Positions 27,711-36,082 of a DNA stretch of 64,000 nt are shown here, piece after piece; position 1 is the stretch's first letter; each line of letters begins with the position of its first letter. The notes beneath the pieces are model-generated. The model saw only the letters and a list, made by a program, of their open reading frames with translations. It searched no databases and was not told where the DNA came from. Made by a program: the position numbers and the translations under genes. Source of the stretch: Phycisphaerales bacterium (lineage in GTDB: Bacteria; Planctomycetota; Phycisphaerae; Tepidisphaerales; Tepidisphaeraceae); assembly GCA_028291615.1 (NCBI GenBank), contig JAQGHM010000256.1:1-64000 (forward strand). The letters are read 5' to 3'.

Positions 27711-29651
27711 TTGGCTTTGTCGCAACGTCCCTGCATTCAATCTTTGGAGCCGCGACTGCTGCTTACGGCGGTGGACCCTTACAACATGGGGAAGGGGGAC
27801 TGGATCTGGACCCTCAGCAACGCGCGTGCGAATACGGGGACTTCGACCAACCTGGCGCTGTTTCAGTACATGAAAAGCAAGGGGATGAAGTGGGCGATCG
27901 TTAAAGCGGCGGATGGCACGAGTTCGACCTATGGCAGCACGCAGTTTACGGCGCAACTGGTTGCCGACGCGCATACTGCGGGGCTGAAGCTGTTCGCCTA
28001 TCAGTACGTTCGCGGCGCGGACCCGGCCGGCGAGGCGGCGGCGGCAAAGGCGGTGATCGCGCGAGCTAATCCGGACGGTCTTGCGATCGACGCTGAGGGA
28101 GAGTACGAGGCGCTGGCGAACAACGCCGCGGCGGCGACGACTTACTGCACGACGATCAAGGCGGCGTATCCGAGCCTGTTCATGGTGCATGCGCCGTTTC
28201 CGATCGTGTCGTATCACTCGGCCTTCCCGTATTACACGTTCGGCAAGTACTGCGACGCGGTGATGCCGCAGGATTACTGGGGCGCCATCAAGGTCACGCC
28301 CACGCGGATGGTGCAGTGGCAGAACGATGAGTGGAACACGCTTTACAACAGTTGGAAGGGGACGAGCAAGGCGGATGGGATCAAGCCGATCGTGCCGATC
28401 GGGCAGGGGTGGAACGATACCTCGACCAACTTCACCAGCGGCGCGGATATCCAGACGTTCGTGACGCAGCTCAAGACGATCGCCAATCCGGCGGGGCCGG
28501 GCGGGTACAAGGGCGTTTCGTACTGGTCGGTGCAGCATCACACGGCGGACATGTGGACGGGGATCGGGGCGGCGAACATCGGCGACCCGGTGTTTACCGT
28601 CGGGCAGACGGTGCAGGTGAGTGGGACGGGGACGACCGGGCTTAAGGCGTGGTCGGATTCGACGAGCATCGCGCCGGCGACGTTCACGACTCAGCCGGAG
28701 GGGGCGGTGGGGACGATCGTCTCGGGGCCGGTCTTTGCGCAGAATTACAATCGCTGGCAGATCCGGTACAAGGGGGAGACGGTGGATCGCTGGAGCGCGG
28801 AGGATTACCTGGTGGCGGCGGCAGCGCCCAGTGCGCCGGTGTACGTGTCGCCCGGAAATGGGGTGACGGTGGCGACGCCGCCGGCGAAGCTGGATTGGAA
28901 TGATGTCGGGGTGGCGATTTCTTACGATGTTTATCTGGATGGGGTGCTCAAGACGAATACGACGGCTTCGGAGTATGCGATCTCCAGCTTGATTGTGGGG
29001 AGTCATAACTGGCAGGTGAAGGCGAAGAACTCGGCGGGGACAGTGGCGGGGGCGACGTGGAGTTTCACTTATATGCCGGTGCCGGTGGCGCCCAGCGTGC
29101 CGACGCCGGGGAATGCTGCGGTGTTGTACGTGCCGCCTGCGGCGCTGGATTGGGCGGATGCGACGTACGCGACGTCTTACGATGTTTATCTCGACGGGGC
29201 GCTGCTGGGTAACGTGGCGGCGAGCAAGTGGACGTTGACGAACGCGCCGGCGGTGATGACGCCGCACACCTGGCGGGTGGTGGCACGGAACGTCAGTGGC
29301 TCGACGTCGGGGGCGAATTGGACGTTTGAGGTGGATCCGATCGCGGGGGATGCGAATGCGGACGGCGTGGTGAATACCGGGGATTTTAAGATCGTCATGA
29401 GCCACAACGGCCAGGCGGGCGGATGGGGGGCGGGAGATTTCAGCGGGGATGGGCTGGTGGATTTCACGGACTTCCAGGTGTGGGAGCTGAACTTCGGCAA
29501 GACCGCGCCGGTGGCGGCGGACCCCATTTCGGCGGACGCGGTGTTGGCGGATGCGACGGCGATAACTCCCGTGGCGGTGAAGCGGCCACCGTTTTCGCTG
29601 ACGCCGATCCGGCGTCCCGCGCCGCAGGCGCCGGTGCGGCGGCGGGGTTAA
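27711..29651 (+). CDS. LEPR-XLL protein with TIM-barrel (lysozyme/glycosidase-like) domain and dockerin-like end
   Basis: Predicted 646 residues. The TTG start at 27711 follows GGAGG; a TTG two codons later has better spacing, and no ATG or GTG fits. SLEPRLLLTAV at about residues 11-21 is the clearest LEPR-XLL motif here. Residues 25-290 look like a TIM barrel of a glycoside-hydrolase-like kind: KWAIVKAADG, LKLFAYQYVRG, PDGLAIDAEGEYEAL, VMPQDYWG, PIVPIGQGW and GGYKGVSYWSVQHH. The acidic AEGEYE could be catalytic, but the family is not certain. An SH3-like segment follows (VGQTVQVSGTG..WQIRYKGE), then two Ig/FN3-like modules (YDVYLDGVL, YDVYLDGALL), then a dockerin-like pair (GDANADGVVNTGDFKIV, DFSGDGLVDFTDFQVW) and a basic Pro-rich tail. 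Confidence 0.85.
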   Translation: MALSQRPCIQSLEPRLLLTAVDPYNMGKGDWIWTLSNARANTGTSTNLALFQYMKSKGMKWAIVKAADGTSSTYGSTQFTAQLVADAHTAGLKLFAYQYVRGADPAGEAAAAKAVIARANPDGLAIDAEGEYEALANNAAAATTYCTTIKAAYPSLFMVHAPFPIVSYHSAFPYYTFGKYCDAVMPQDYWGAIKVTPTRMVQWQNDEWNTLYNSWKGTSKADGIKPIVPIGQGWNDTSTNFTSGADIQTFVTQLKTIANPAGPGGYKGVSYWSVQHHTADMWTGIGAANIGDPVFTVGQTVQVSGTGTTGLKAWSDSTSIAPATFTTQPEGAVGTIVSGPVFAQNYNRWQIRYKGETVDRWSAEDYLVAAAAPSAPVYVSPGNGVTVATPPAKLDWNDVGVAISYDVYLDGVLKTNTTASEYAISSLIVGSHNWQVKAKNSAGTVAGATWSFTYMPVPVAPSVPTPGNAAVLYVPPAALDWADATYATSYDVYLDGALLGNVAASKWTLTNAPAVMTPHTWRVVARNVSGSTSGANWTFEVDPIAGDANADGVVNTGDFKIVMSHNGQAGGWGAGDFSGDGLVDFTDFQVWELNFGKTAPVAADPISADAVLADATAITPVAVKRPPFSLTPIRRPAPQAPVRRRG

Positions 29652-30125
29652 GGCGGCGGCGGCGGTCGGAGTTGGGTTCGTTCTGCACCGGCGCGCGCGG
29701 ATGACGGTGGCGCGTCGTCGAATTTGGGACATTCGGGGACTTTTTGGGACATCGAGTGGCTTCGTTTTGCGCCGGCGCGCGGGCCCGTTCGACTCGCTGC
29801 GCTCGCTCAGGACAGGGGGTGTTAATATGGGTAGGGTGAATTTCGCATTTCTCGAAAAATGTTGCATTTGATCGCATTTGGTTGCATCGCAATTTTTCCT
29901 CTGGCGGAGCGGGTGACGGGTTTGATTGTCGGTGCGCATGCCGGGCCTCCATATGGACCGGGGGCGGTGCGCATTCGGGACCACGTTGGCGCGGCGATCT
30001 TGGAAAAATGCTGGATTTAAAGCTGATTTCGTGGGAAAGGGCTAGGATTTTTTTGTTTCAGGGGGGTGCGCGCAGAGGGTCCTGCATGCGCACCAGAGCG
30101 CGATCTGCGGGTTTCGGCGGAACGA
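29652..30125. other. Gene-free region with several short interspersed repeats
   Basis: Two copies of TTCGTT-TGC-CCGGCGCGCG (about 29678-29698 and 29761-29781), a GGGACAT/GGGACTTTTTGGG pair, a CTCGCTGCGCTCGCTCAGG word (about 29796-29815), and ATTTGATCGCATTTGGTTGC repeats near 29868. On the minus strand these read as xQNEA-type peptide repeats, a known look of planctomycete intergenic DNA. No credible gene. The response regulator on its right needs no promoter here because it is transcribed leftward. Confidence 0.6.
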
Positions 30126-30503
30126 TCATGCCTTTGCGGGCGGGTCCGCGTCCGGCTCCGCGATGCGTGCGATCGTCTGCTTCAAGACGTCGAAGTTGAC
30201 CGGCTTGGCGAGGTGGGCGGCGAAGCCCGCGGCGCGGCTGCGCGCTTCGTCCACCGGTGCGACGAAGGCGGTGAGGGCGATCGCCGGGGTGTTGCAGTGG
30301 CGGCGGATACGGCCCAGGAGTTCCCAGCCGTCGAGGTCCGGCAGGCCGATGTCGGAGATGATCAGGTCGAAATCGGCCGTCTCGCACGCCCGCAGCGCCT
30401 CCGCCCCCAGGGCGGCGACCTGCACCGCATGCCCGCCGCGGCGCAGGAGGCGGGCAAGGGAGTCGGCGCTGTCGTGATGATCTTCAATCAGCAGGATGCG
30501 CAT
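30126..30503 (-). CDS. Single-domain response regulator (CheY-like receiver)
   Basis: Predicted 125 residues, a single receiver domain without an output domain. The acidic pocket is EDHHDS (residues 7-12), the phosphoacceptor is the Asp in LIISDIGLPDLDG near residue 51, the switch Thr is in ALTAF, and the conserved Lys is in LAKPVNF. The N-terminus MRILLIEDHHDSADSL is typical of receivers related to hybrid-kinase REC domains. It has no clear Shine-Dalgarno before the ATG at 30503. It lies close to another receiver gene at 31147-31509 and probably relays phosphoryl groups from an unlinked kinase. Confidence 0.93.
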   Translation of the reverse strand: MRILLIEDHHDSADSLARLLRRGGHAVQVAALGAEALRACETADFDLIISDIGLPDLDGWELLGRIRRHCNTPAIALTAFVAPVDEARSRAAGFAAHLAKPVNFDVLKQTIARIAEPDADPPAKA

Positions 30504-30566
30504 CGGGCGGGGGCGGGCTAAAGATCTACCGAATATCGAACCGTCGCGGGGCTGGGTTGGTGGCGG

Positions 30567-30833
30567 TCATGCCTCGGCCGGGAGTGGGGCAGGCGCAGGG
30601 GCGCTGGGCGGCGCTGGGTCTCTGGGGAGACTCGCCCCATGGCCAAGCTTGACGAAGAGGGTGATGATCGCGTCGAGCACGACCCGCTCGGTGGACAATA
30701 ATTCCCGCATGTCGAGCACCAGTTGCTCGGTGGGGACCGCTGCGCTGTCGAGATACTTCTTCTGCAGCGCCGCAACGGCCAACTGCCGTTCGGCGGCGGC
30801 GAGCATGAGGGTGTTGATGTCGGGGTCATTCAT
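30567..30833 (-). CDS. Small hypothetical protein between two receiver genes
   Basis: Predicted 88 residues from the ATG at 30833. It is mostly helical: NTLMLAAAERQLAVAALQKK, then VLDMRELLSTERVVLDAIIT, with a short Pro/Ala tail. No membrane helix or signal peptide. The helical character and position between two CheY-like genes suggest a phosphotransfer or partner protein, but no HPt histidine motif is seen and no homologue is recognised. The ribosome binding site is weak. Confidence 0.55.
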   Translation of the reverse strand: MNDPDINTLMLAAAERQLAVAALQKKYLDSAAVPTEQLVLDMRELLSTERVVLDAIITLFVKLGHGASLPRDPAPPSAPAPAPLPAEA

Positions 30834-30942
30834 GGTGGATTGACGCTGGCTGGGTTGAGGCGGCGGCCGGGGCCGGAGAAGGACGGCCGCGACCAACTTA
30901 CCCAAAATATTGAAGAATCCAACCCCGCGCGCGCGCTCAGGT

Positions 30943-31035
30943 TTATCCACCCCCGAGCGGAGCGGCGCTGTCGTCCAGCACGAGCACGCGCGGCATACGC
31001 CTGATCGCCGGCCGCACATCGTCTTTCGTATTCAT
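30943..31035 (-). pseudogene. Possible receiver-domain remnant (30 codons)
   Basis: A short frame from ATG 31035 to TAA 30943 contains RVLVLDDSAA, which matches the first strand and acidic pocket of a response-regulator receiver, and then stops. It lies within 31510-30834, a stretch otherwise flanked by two intact receivers. It may be a truncated third receiver; chance is possible at this length. Confidence 0.3.
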
Positions 31036-31146
31036 GGCGTGGCCATAGTACATCCCGCCTGCCTCGCCGTGAAACTGGCAACCGAAAATCCTTAAGCGCG
31101 CCACCGTCCTGCCATCGAGGCCCGGCGGCGGGATGTTGGCGGTGAG

Positions 31147-31509
31147 TCAATCGTCGGCGAGCAACCGATCGACGACCTGAGCGATCTTGGCCGACGCTTT
31201 GATGAAGACGTCGTCCACGCCGGCGGCGGCCAGGTTCGGGAGGTCCACCGCGGTGGGCTGACCGGTGTAGATCACCACGCGCGTCCGGGCATACAGCGGA
31301 TTGTCGCGCAGGCGCTGCAGGACCTGCATCCCGTCCAGGCCGGGCATGGCCAGGTCAAGGAGGATCGCGTTGGGAACGACCTCCGTCAGCCGCTGCAGGG
31401 CATCGGCGCCCCCCAGGGCGATCATCGCGGCGTGGCCGCGGCGCTCGATTTCGATGCGAATCATCTGCGCGGTGTCGGGGTCATCGTCAACGACGAGCAC
31501 GGTCTTCAT
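31147..31509 (-). CDS. Single-domain response regulator (CheY-like receiver)
   Basis: Predicted 120 residues, receiver domain only. VLVVDDDPDTAQMI carries the acidic pocket (D8-D10), AILLDLAMPGLDG holds the phosphoacceptor Asp near residue 52, VIYTGQ has the switch Thr, and FIKAS the conserved Lys. It ends with a helix (IAQVVDRLLADD). It is transcribed in the same direction as the receiver at 30126-30503. No output domain, so it probably acts by protein contact or as a phosphate sink. Confidence 0.93.
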   Translation of the reverse strand: MKTVLVVDDDPDTAQMIRIEIERRGHAAMIALGGADALQRLTEVVPNAILLDLAMPGLDGMQVLQRLRDNPLYARTRVVIYTGQPTAVDLPNLAAAGVDDVFIKASAKIAQVVDRLLADD

Positions 31510-31559
31510 GATCGTGGGAGGCTACGGGTTTCGTGCAGCCGTGACAACGCACGTTCTTG

Positions 31560-31690
31560 CCGCTTCCATTCCCCCGCCCCCGGCCGCCGCTGCGCTGTTG
31601 CGGCGGAACGGCGAGGGATGACTACATGCGGTGGTGGGCGCTCCCCTCTCTTCGAGCCTGAGCGGAGTATGGAAGAAGGATCGACGGGCG
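31560..31690 (+). repeat. Interspersed repeat related to 3016-3110
   Basis: It shares CCGCCGCTGCGCTGTTGCGG and the following GGCGGAA with 3022-3047, then a GGTGGGCGCTCCCCTC block matching GGTGAAGGGTGCTCCCCTC near 3073. It sits upstream of the receiver gene. The rest of 31510-31843 holds nothing I recognise. Confidence 0.6.
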
Positions 31691-31843
31691 GAATTGGGGA
31701 CATGCTCGATTGTACGGGAATGGTGGTGATACTCGACATGCGCTGGGCAGCCCACCTGCCAGGTGCGGATATGATCTCCGCGCCTCGCCGGGCGCTGTCC
31801 GGAGTGCCGAGCGTCCTGCGGTCGAGGGACCACAAGCAGGCGA

Positions 31844-32441
31844 TCAACCGAGTCTTCTCAACTTCTCTGCATAATCGCTAGCCGTTCTGTGCAAGGCGGG
31901 AACCGGATTCCCGCATTCTGGACATACCCCAACGCTTTCCCGAATGTCGTACCCGCACTGATCGCAAAGTCCGCGGCGGCGCAGGCCTTGTCGCTGGCGG
32001 GCTCTGACGACTGACGACGCTAACCGCGCTGCTGGAAGGAGTGCGACCAGAACGAACAGCACGCTATAGGAGACCGACCATCGAACAGGCGATAATCTCG
32101 GTTTCATCGATAACCGGCTGAGGAGGCTACTTGTCGTTGTCCATTGATTTTGGATGCGCATCAATGCGCTGAGTCCGACAGGTTGCTCAGACTTTTCAAC
32201 GAGCAGCTTTGACCGCCAACGAAGCCATAGCATCGGCCGTTCGTCAAGTTCTCGTTGGGCTTCATTGTTGATGCTCAGCCCGCCCTTTTCCGCCGCCAGT
32301 TGCCATAGGGATCCCGTTGAAGCCAAACTCAAAAGATCGATCTCCCCAGTTGCTCCATGCCGCAAGCCCCAGGATTCCGCACAACAACATCAGCGACAAC
32401 GCAGTCACCGCATTGAGGAGAACTAGAAACCAGGACTTCAC
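31844..32441 (-). pseudogene. Zinc-ribbon membrane protein gene with probable frameshift
   Basis: The C-terminal frame (31844 to about 32365) has a membrane helix (WSVSYSVLFVLVALLPAARL) and the ribbon CDQCGYDIRESVGVCPECG. It lacks the N-terminal anchor seen in relatives at 7885 and 8519. That anchor is present just upstream in another frame: GTG 32441 starts KSWFLVLLNAVTALSLMLL and GILGLAAWSNWGDRS. Joining them needs a one-base shift at about 32325-32360. So this is either a recent pseudogene or a sequencing indel. If intact the protein would be about 195-200 residues, matching the family length. Confidence 0.65.
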
Positions 32442-32580
32442 GCCATCGTTTATACCAAACGCAGGGCAGTTGAGGTTCAGTCGATTTTGCGGTGCGAAAC
32501 CGGCAAGCGACTTTGGTGGGGTTCGATGGAATTCGAGCGCGCGTGTGCGGGGGATTGCGCAACCGAGGGACGATGAAAGT

Positions 32581-32616
32581 CATACTGGCCGCGCGTTGAG
32601 ACGCGCGGCCAGTATG
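32581..32616. terminator. Perfect 16-bp stem-loop after the NCS2 permease gene
   Basis: CATACTGGCCGCGCGT, loop TGAG, and the exact reverse complement. It lies 24-59 bp past the stop of the permease gene on the minus strand. No T tract follows on either side, so it may stabilise the 3' end and not terminate by itself. Confidence 0.65.
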
Positions 32617-32639
32617 AGTTGGACAAGGTGATCGGGGAT

Positions 32640-34358
32640 TTAATCCATCGCCACGGCGAGATCGTCGTCGGTGGCCATTGCGCCCGGCGTTCGTGCGGGC
32701 TTGCTGAGTGTAAGGACGGGTTTGAGCGGGGCGGCGGCGGGGGCGTGGCCGTGCTCTTCTTCCTCGGGCATTTCGGCGGCGGTGAGGGGGGCGGCGACGG
32801 AGAAGCGGCTGGCGGCGTAGAGGATGGCGCCGACGATGAAGTAGGCGGCGACCACCGTGGGGTTTTGCTTGAGGCCGACCTCCTCGCCGTGCATCAGGCC
32901 GAAGAAGGTGAGCACGCCGCCGGCGGCGGAGAACATCGCGGCGTTGAAATACTTCCGATCAATGATGAAGACGGTGACCGAGCCGAGGATCACGCCGGCC
33001 AGGATGGAGCCGCCGCCGAGGATGGAGAGGCCGTGGTAGAAGACGCCGGTCTGGGCCATGGCGGCGATCATCTCATCGGTGACGTGATGGATGCCGGAGA
33101 CCGAGCCCAGGGCGTTGTTGATCAGCAGCAGCGCCCAGGCCGCGAGCGACGGCACGATCGCGACGACGATCGCCGGGGCATGGCGCTTAGGGCTTTCCTG
33201 GAAGGCTTGTGAGCCGATCAGCATGCCGATGTAGAGCAGGATCGGTGAGATGGCAACGACGGGGACCAGCGCGGTCATCAGCGAGATGACGCCGAAGCAG
33301 GCAAGGGCGATGACCATGACACCCGTGGCGGCGGAGTAGCCGATGCGGCCGCCCATGGCTTTCCAGCCGGGGTGGCCGATGTAGACGGCGTTGATGTACG
33401 GATTGCCCAGGAGGCAGCCGATCAGGGAGACGACGCCGTCGGCGGTCAACACCCGCGTGGTGGGATAGTCGTCGCCGGCGGCGCTGGCGCTGACGACGTT
33501 GTCCATTGCCTCGACGAGGTCATAGATGCCGAAGGGGATGGCGGTGACGAGGATGGTGGAGAGGAGCTGCCAGTTGAGGCCCTTGAAGATGAGGTACGCA
33601 GGTATCCCGGGCGTGGGGACGGAGAAGCCAAAGGTCTGGAAGGAGTCTTTCAATTTGCCGAAGCTCAGGCCGCCGACCTGGTACTGGGCGGGGAGGAGCG
33701 TTGATCCCCAGGCGATGAGCGCGCCGGCGGCGATGGCGACGAGGCCGGCGGGGATGCCGCCGTATTTCACGCCGCCGAACCAGCTCACGAGGATGATGGC
33801 GAAGCAGACGATGCCGATCACTGGCGTCATGAACATCTCGAGGGCCGGCTTCATGGAGATGAAGGTGATGGCGACGCCGGCGAGTGCGCCGAGCAGCGCG
33901 GCCTTGGGGGTGATCTTGCGGATGATCGGGGCGAGGAAGCCGCCGCCCATGAGGACGAAGCTCTGCAGGAACACCCAGACGAGCCCCGCCTGCCAGGCGA
34001 GCATGGGGTCGCCGGTGCTGAGTTTGACCGGGAGCATGATGACCAGCGTGACGATGAACATGTGGGGGACACTGATGCCGCTGGGGAGGGCACAGACGTC
34101 GGTGCGTCCGGTCTTCTTCGCCAGGCGATAGGCGAGCCAGGCGTAGTACATGGTGCTCATGAACATCATCAGCCCCGCGGCGGGGAGGATGTGCTTGAAG
34201 ACCATGTCCGGGGGCATCTTCAGCACGTAGAGCAGCAGGCCGCTCAGGGTGAGGAGGTTCACCAGGATGTTGGTGCCGAAGCCGAAGAAGGCGTTCCAGT
34301 CGCCGGGGACCCAGAGTTTGGGTTTGTCATGGGCGAGTGTTGGGGAGAGGGCGTTCAT
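32640..34358 (-). CDS. NCS2-family permease (AzgA-like)
   Basis: Integral membrane uptake carrier for a nucleobase or ureide-like compound. Predicted 572 residues from the ATG at 34358 (GGAG six bases upstream), somewhat longer than the usual 430-550. It opens with WNAFFGFGTNILVNLLTLSG and has about 12 hydrophobic helices. Typical segments are VIGIVCFAIILVSWFGGVKY, FGIYDLVEAMDNVVSASAAG and LLGNPYINAVYIGHPGWKAM. The C-terminal 60 residues are cytoplasmic, acidic (PEEEEHGHAP) and Pro/Ala-rich. It is followed on the same strand, upstream in sequence, by a cysteine hydrolase (72 bp gap). The pairing suggests uptake and hydrolysis of a nitrogen compound such as biuret, ureide or a purine breakdown product. 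The exact substrate cannot be read from sequence. Confidence 0.85.
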   Translation of the reverse strand: MNALSPTLAHDKPKLWVPGDWNAFFGFGTNILVNLLTLSGLLLYVLKMPPDMVFKHILPAAGLMMFMSTMYYAWLAYRLAKKTGRTDVCALPSGISVPHMFIVTLVIMLPVKLSTGDPMLAWQAGLVWVFLQSFVLMGGGFLAPIIRKITPKAALLGALAGVAITFISMKPALEMFMTPVIGIVCFAIILVSWFGGVKYGGIPAGLVAIAAGALIAWGSTLLPAQYQVGGLSFGKLKDSFQTFGFSVPTPGIPAYLIFKGLNWQLLSTILVTAIPFGIYDLVEAMDNVVSASAAGDDYPTTRVLTADGVVSLIGCLLGNPYINAVYIGHPGWKAMGGRIGYSAATGVMVIALACFGVISLMTALVPVVAISPILLYIGMLIGSQAFQESPKRHAPAIVVAIVPSLAAWALLLINNALGSVSGIHHVTDEMIAAMAQTGVFYHGLSILGGGSILAGVILGSVTVFIIDRKYFNAAMFSAAGGVLTFFGLMHGEEVGLKQNPTVVAAYFIVGAILYAASRFSVAAPLTAAEMPEEEEHGHAPAAAPLKPVLTLSKPARTPGAMATDDDLAVAMD

Positions 34359-34396
34359 GGGGTACTCCGATTGTTTTTGCGCAGTTGATCAATGTT

Positions 34397-34417
34397 GCAC
34401 GGGCGACCAGCCCGTGT
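34397..34417. repeat. CACGGGCG hairpin element
   Basis: GCACGGGCG-ACC-AGCCCGTGT is a short imperfect palindrome in the gap between permease and hydrolase, one of four such elements in the window (2741, 34397, 60064, 60142). Confidence 0.6.
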
Positions 34418-34430
34418 TGGCTATTAATGT

Positions 34431-35108
34431 TCAGATGAGGGCGGCGAGGACGTCCTTCGAGTGGGTGACCCAGCCGAAGATGCCGCCCTGGGCTTTGATC
34501 ATTTTCAAACCCATCTCATGGAATTCGGGAAAGTAGGAGCCCACGCAGTCTGCGGGGACGAGGCAGTCGTAGCCGCGGTCGTTGGCTTCGCGGACGGTGG
34601 TGTTGACGCAGACCTCGGTGGTGACGCCGGTGACAACGAGCTGGGTGATGCCGCGGTTCTGGAGGATGGCGTGGAGGTCGGTGGCGAAGAAGGCGCCTTT
34701 GCCGGGCTTGTCGATGACGGGCTCGCCAGGGGCGGGGTAGAGCTCTTTGATGATGTCGTGGCCTTCTTCGCCGCGGACGAGGATGCGGCCCATGGGGCCG
34801 GGGTCGCCGATGCAGGTGGCGGAGCGCCCGCGGATCTTCTTGGCGGGGGGGAGATCGGCGAGGTCGGGGCGGTGGCCTTCGCGGGTGTGGATCACCTGGA
34901 GGCCTGCTTTTCGCCAGGCGGCGAGGAGTTTCTTATTGGGTTCGATGGTGCGGCGGAGCTGGGCGACGTCGTTGCCGAGCATCTCGCCGAATCCCCCGGG
35001 CTCGAGGAAGTCGCGCTGCATATCGATGATGAGGAGGGCGCACTTCTCGGGGGAGAAGTCGTAGGGATACGGCTCGGCGGCAATTTCGACAGAGCTGCTG
35101 ACTAGCAT
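34431..35108 (-). CDS. Cysteine hydrolase of the isochorismatase family (biuret hydrolase-like)
   Basis: Predicted 225 residues from ATG 35108 with GGGAG eight bases upstream. Catalytic triad: Asp in [15 protein letters not shown] near residue 29, Lys in [13 protein letters not shown] near 135, and Cys in [20 protein letters not shown] near 168. The [19 protein letters not shown] segment and the [21 protein letters not shown] end resemble biuret and ureidoacrylate amidohydrolases, which release ammonia from ureides. It lies upstream of the NCS2 permease on the same strand (probable operon of two). A TTGACA at about 35149-35154 on the minus strand may belong to its promoter, but the -10 is poor. 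Confidence 0.87.
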   Translation of the reverse strand: MLVSSSVEIAAEPYPYDFSPEKCALLIIDMQRDFLEPGGFGEMLGNDVAQLRRTIEPNKKLLAAWRKAGLQVIHTREGHRPDLADLPPAKKIRGRSATCIGDPGPMGRILVRGEEGHDIIKELYPAPGEPVIDKPGKGAFFATDLHAILQNRGITQLVVTGVTTEVCVNTTVREANDRGYDCLVPADCVGSYFPEFHEMGLKMIKAQGGIFGWVTHSKDVLAALI

Positions 35109-35330
35109 GGACAGGTCTCCCGAGGCGATGCGGCGCGAGGTGGGTTGGTGTCAAAAGAGCGAAAATCGTGCCGAATGCGCGCATATTCGCATCTGTTGAG
35201 CCTGCATGGGGTTGGGAAGATATGGAGGTTTGAATGAATCTTCGAGAAACGCAATTTTGTTACGCAGGGGGGCGCTTGCAACACTTTGGGTGTGCAGCGG
35301 GTGAACAAAACGGTGTAGAGCAAATAAGGC

Positions 35331-35359
35331 TTGACGAGGCTACCTTGGCATCCTATATT
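35331..35359 (+). promoter_or_regulatory. Strong sigma-70 type promoter for the ICMT-family gene
   Basis: TTGACG at 35331-35336, a 17-bp spacer, TATATT at 35354-35359. Both hexamers are 5 of 6 to consensus with ideal spacing. It directs transcription to 35407, and its downstream edge touches the operator-like palindromes. Confidence 0.65.
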
Positions 35360-35393
35360 TTGACTAATCAAAGTTGTTATTTTGATTAATCAA
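35358..35393 (+). promoter_or_regulatory. Twin palindromic operator (two TTGAYTAATCAA sites)
   Basis: TTTTGACTAATCAA at 35358-35371 and TTTTGATTAATCAA at 35380-35393. Each core (TTGAYTAATCAA) is an inverted repeat, and the two are 22 bp apart, about two helical turns, so a dimeric repressor could bind both on one face. They cover the region from the -10 box to the ribosome binding site, a position typical of repression. Confidence 0.6.
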
Positions 35394-35406
35394 CATGAGG
35401 TGCCTT

Positions 35407-36060
35407 ATGCGATATGTCGCTTTTCTCCTGGTGTTCGAGGCGGTGATTGCGGCACTGCTGTTCGGTGCGGCAGGCCGGGTGGATCTTCCGTGGACGTGGG
35501 CGCTTCTTGCGTGTCATGCGACCGTCATGGGGCTGGGGCTGATCGCGATGGGTCCGGAGCTTCGCCGGGAACGGATGCGGCGGCGGGGCGGGGGGATCGA
35601 TCGGGTTTTCCGCAGTCTCATACTGGTTTTTGTGCTGATCCACCTGGTGGTGGCTGGGTTGGATGCGGGGCGGTTTGGTTGGTCGCCGGCGTTTCCGGCG
35701 GGCGTGCGGGGGGCGGGGCTGGTGGTGTACGTGGTTGGGATTGCCGTGTCGATGTGGGCGATGTCGGTGAACCGGTTTTTCGAGCCGACGGTGCGGATTC
35801 AGGCTGACCGGGGACATTACGCTGTCACGGACGGGCCATATCAGTTCGTGCGGCATCCGGGATATGCGGGGATGTTGCTGGCGGTGTTCGCTGAATGCGC
35901 GGTGTTGGGGTCGCTATGGTCGGCGTTGCCGGCGGTGGCGTTCGCGGCGGTGCTGGCGGCGCGGACGAGGATGGAAGATCGGATGCTGCGCGCGCAGTTG
36001 GGCGGATATGCGGAATACGCGGGGGCGGTGCGGTATCGGTTGGTGCCGTGTGTTTGGTAG
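35407..36060 (+). CDS. ICMT/PEMT-family membrane methyltransferase
   Basis: Predicted 217 residues. I chose ATG 35407 (GAGG six bases upstream) over ATG 35395, which lies within the operator and lacks a ribosome site. It has about five membrane helices (LLVFEAVIAALLFGAA, WALLACHATVMGLGLI, LILVFVLIHLVVAGL, GLVVYVVGIAVSMWAM, LWSALPAVAFAAVLAA). The C-terminal catalytic signature includes DGPYQFVRHPGYAGMLL and RMEDRMLRAQLGGYAEY, as in isoprenylcysteine carboxyl methyltransferase and phospholipid methyltransferase families. Methylates a lipid-like or isoprenylated substrate at the membrane using SAM; the substrate is not known. Tightly regulated by the twin palindromes, by inference. Confidence 0.85.
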   Translation: MRYVAFLLVFEAVIAALLFGAAGRVDLPWTWALLACHATVMGLGLIAMGPELRRERMRRRGGGIDRVFRSLILVFVLIHLVVAGLDAGRFGWSPAFPAGVRGAGLVVYVVGIAVSMWAMSVNRFFEPTVRIQADRGHYAVTDGPYQFVRHPGYAGMLLAVFAECAVLGSLWSALPAVAFAAVLAARTRMEDRMLRAQLGGYAEYAGAVRYRLVPCVW

Positions 36061-36082
36061 TGCGGCGTGGCGGACGTTGTTT

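Noticed and set aside
26160-29984. Open minus-strand frame of 1,274 codons
   Set aside because: Arg/Pro-rich shadow antisense to two clear LEPR-XLL genes; no start signal or domain.
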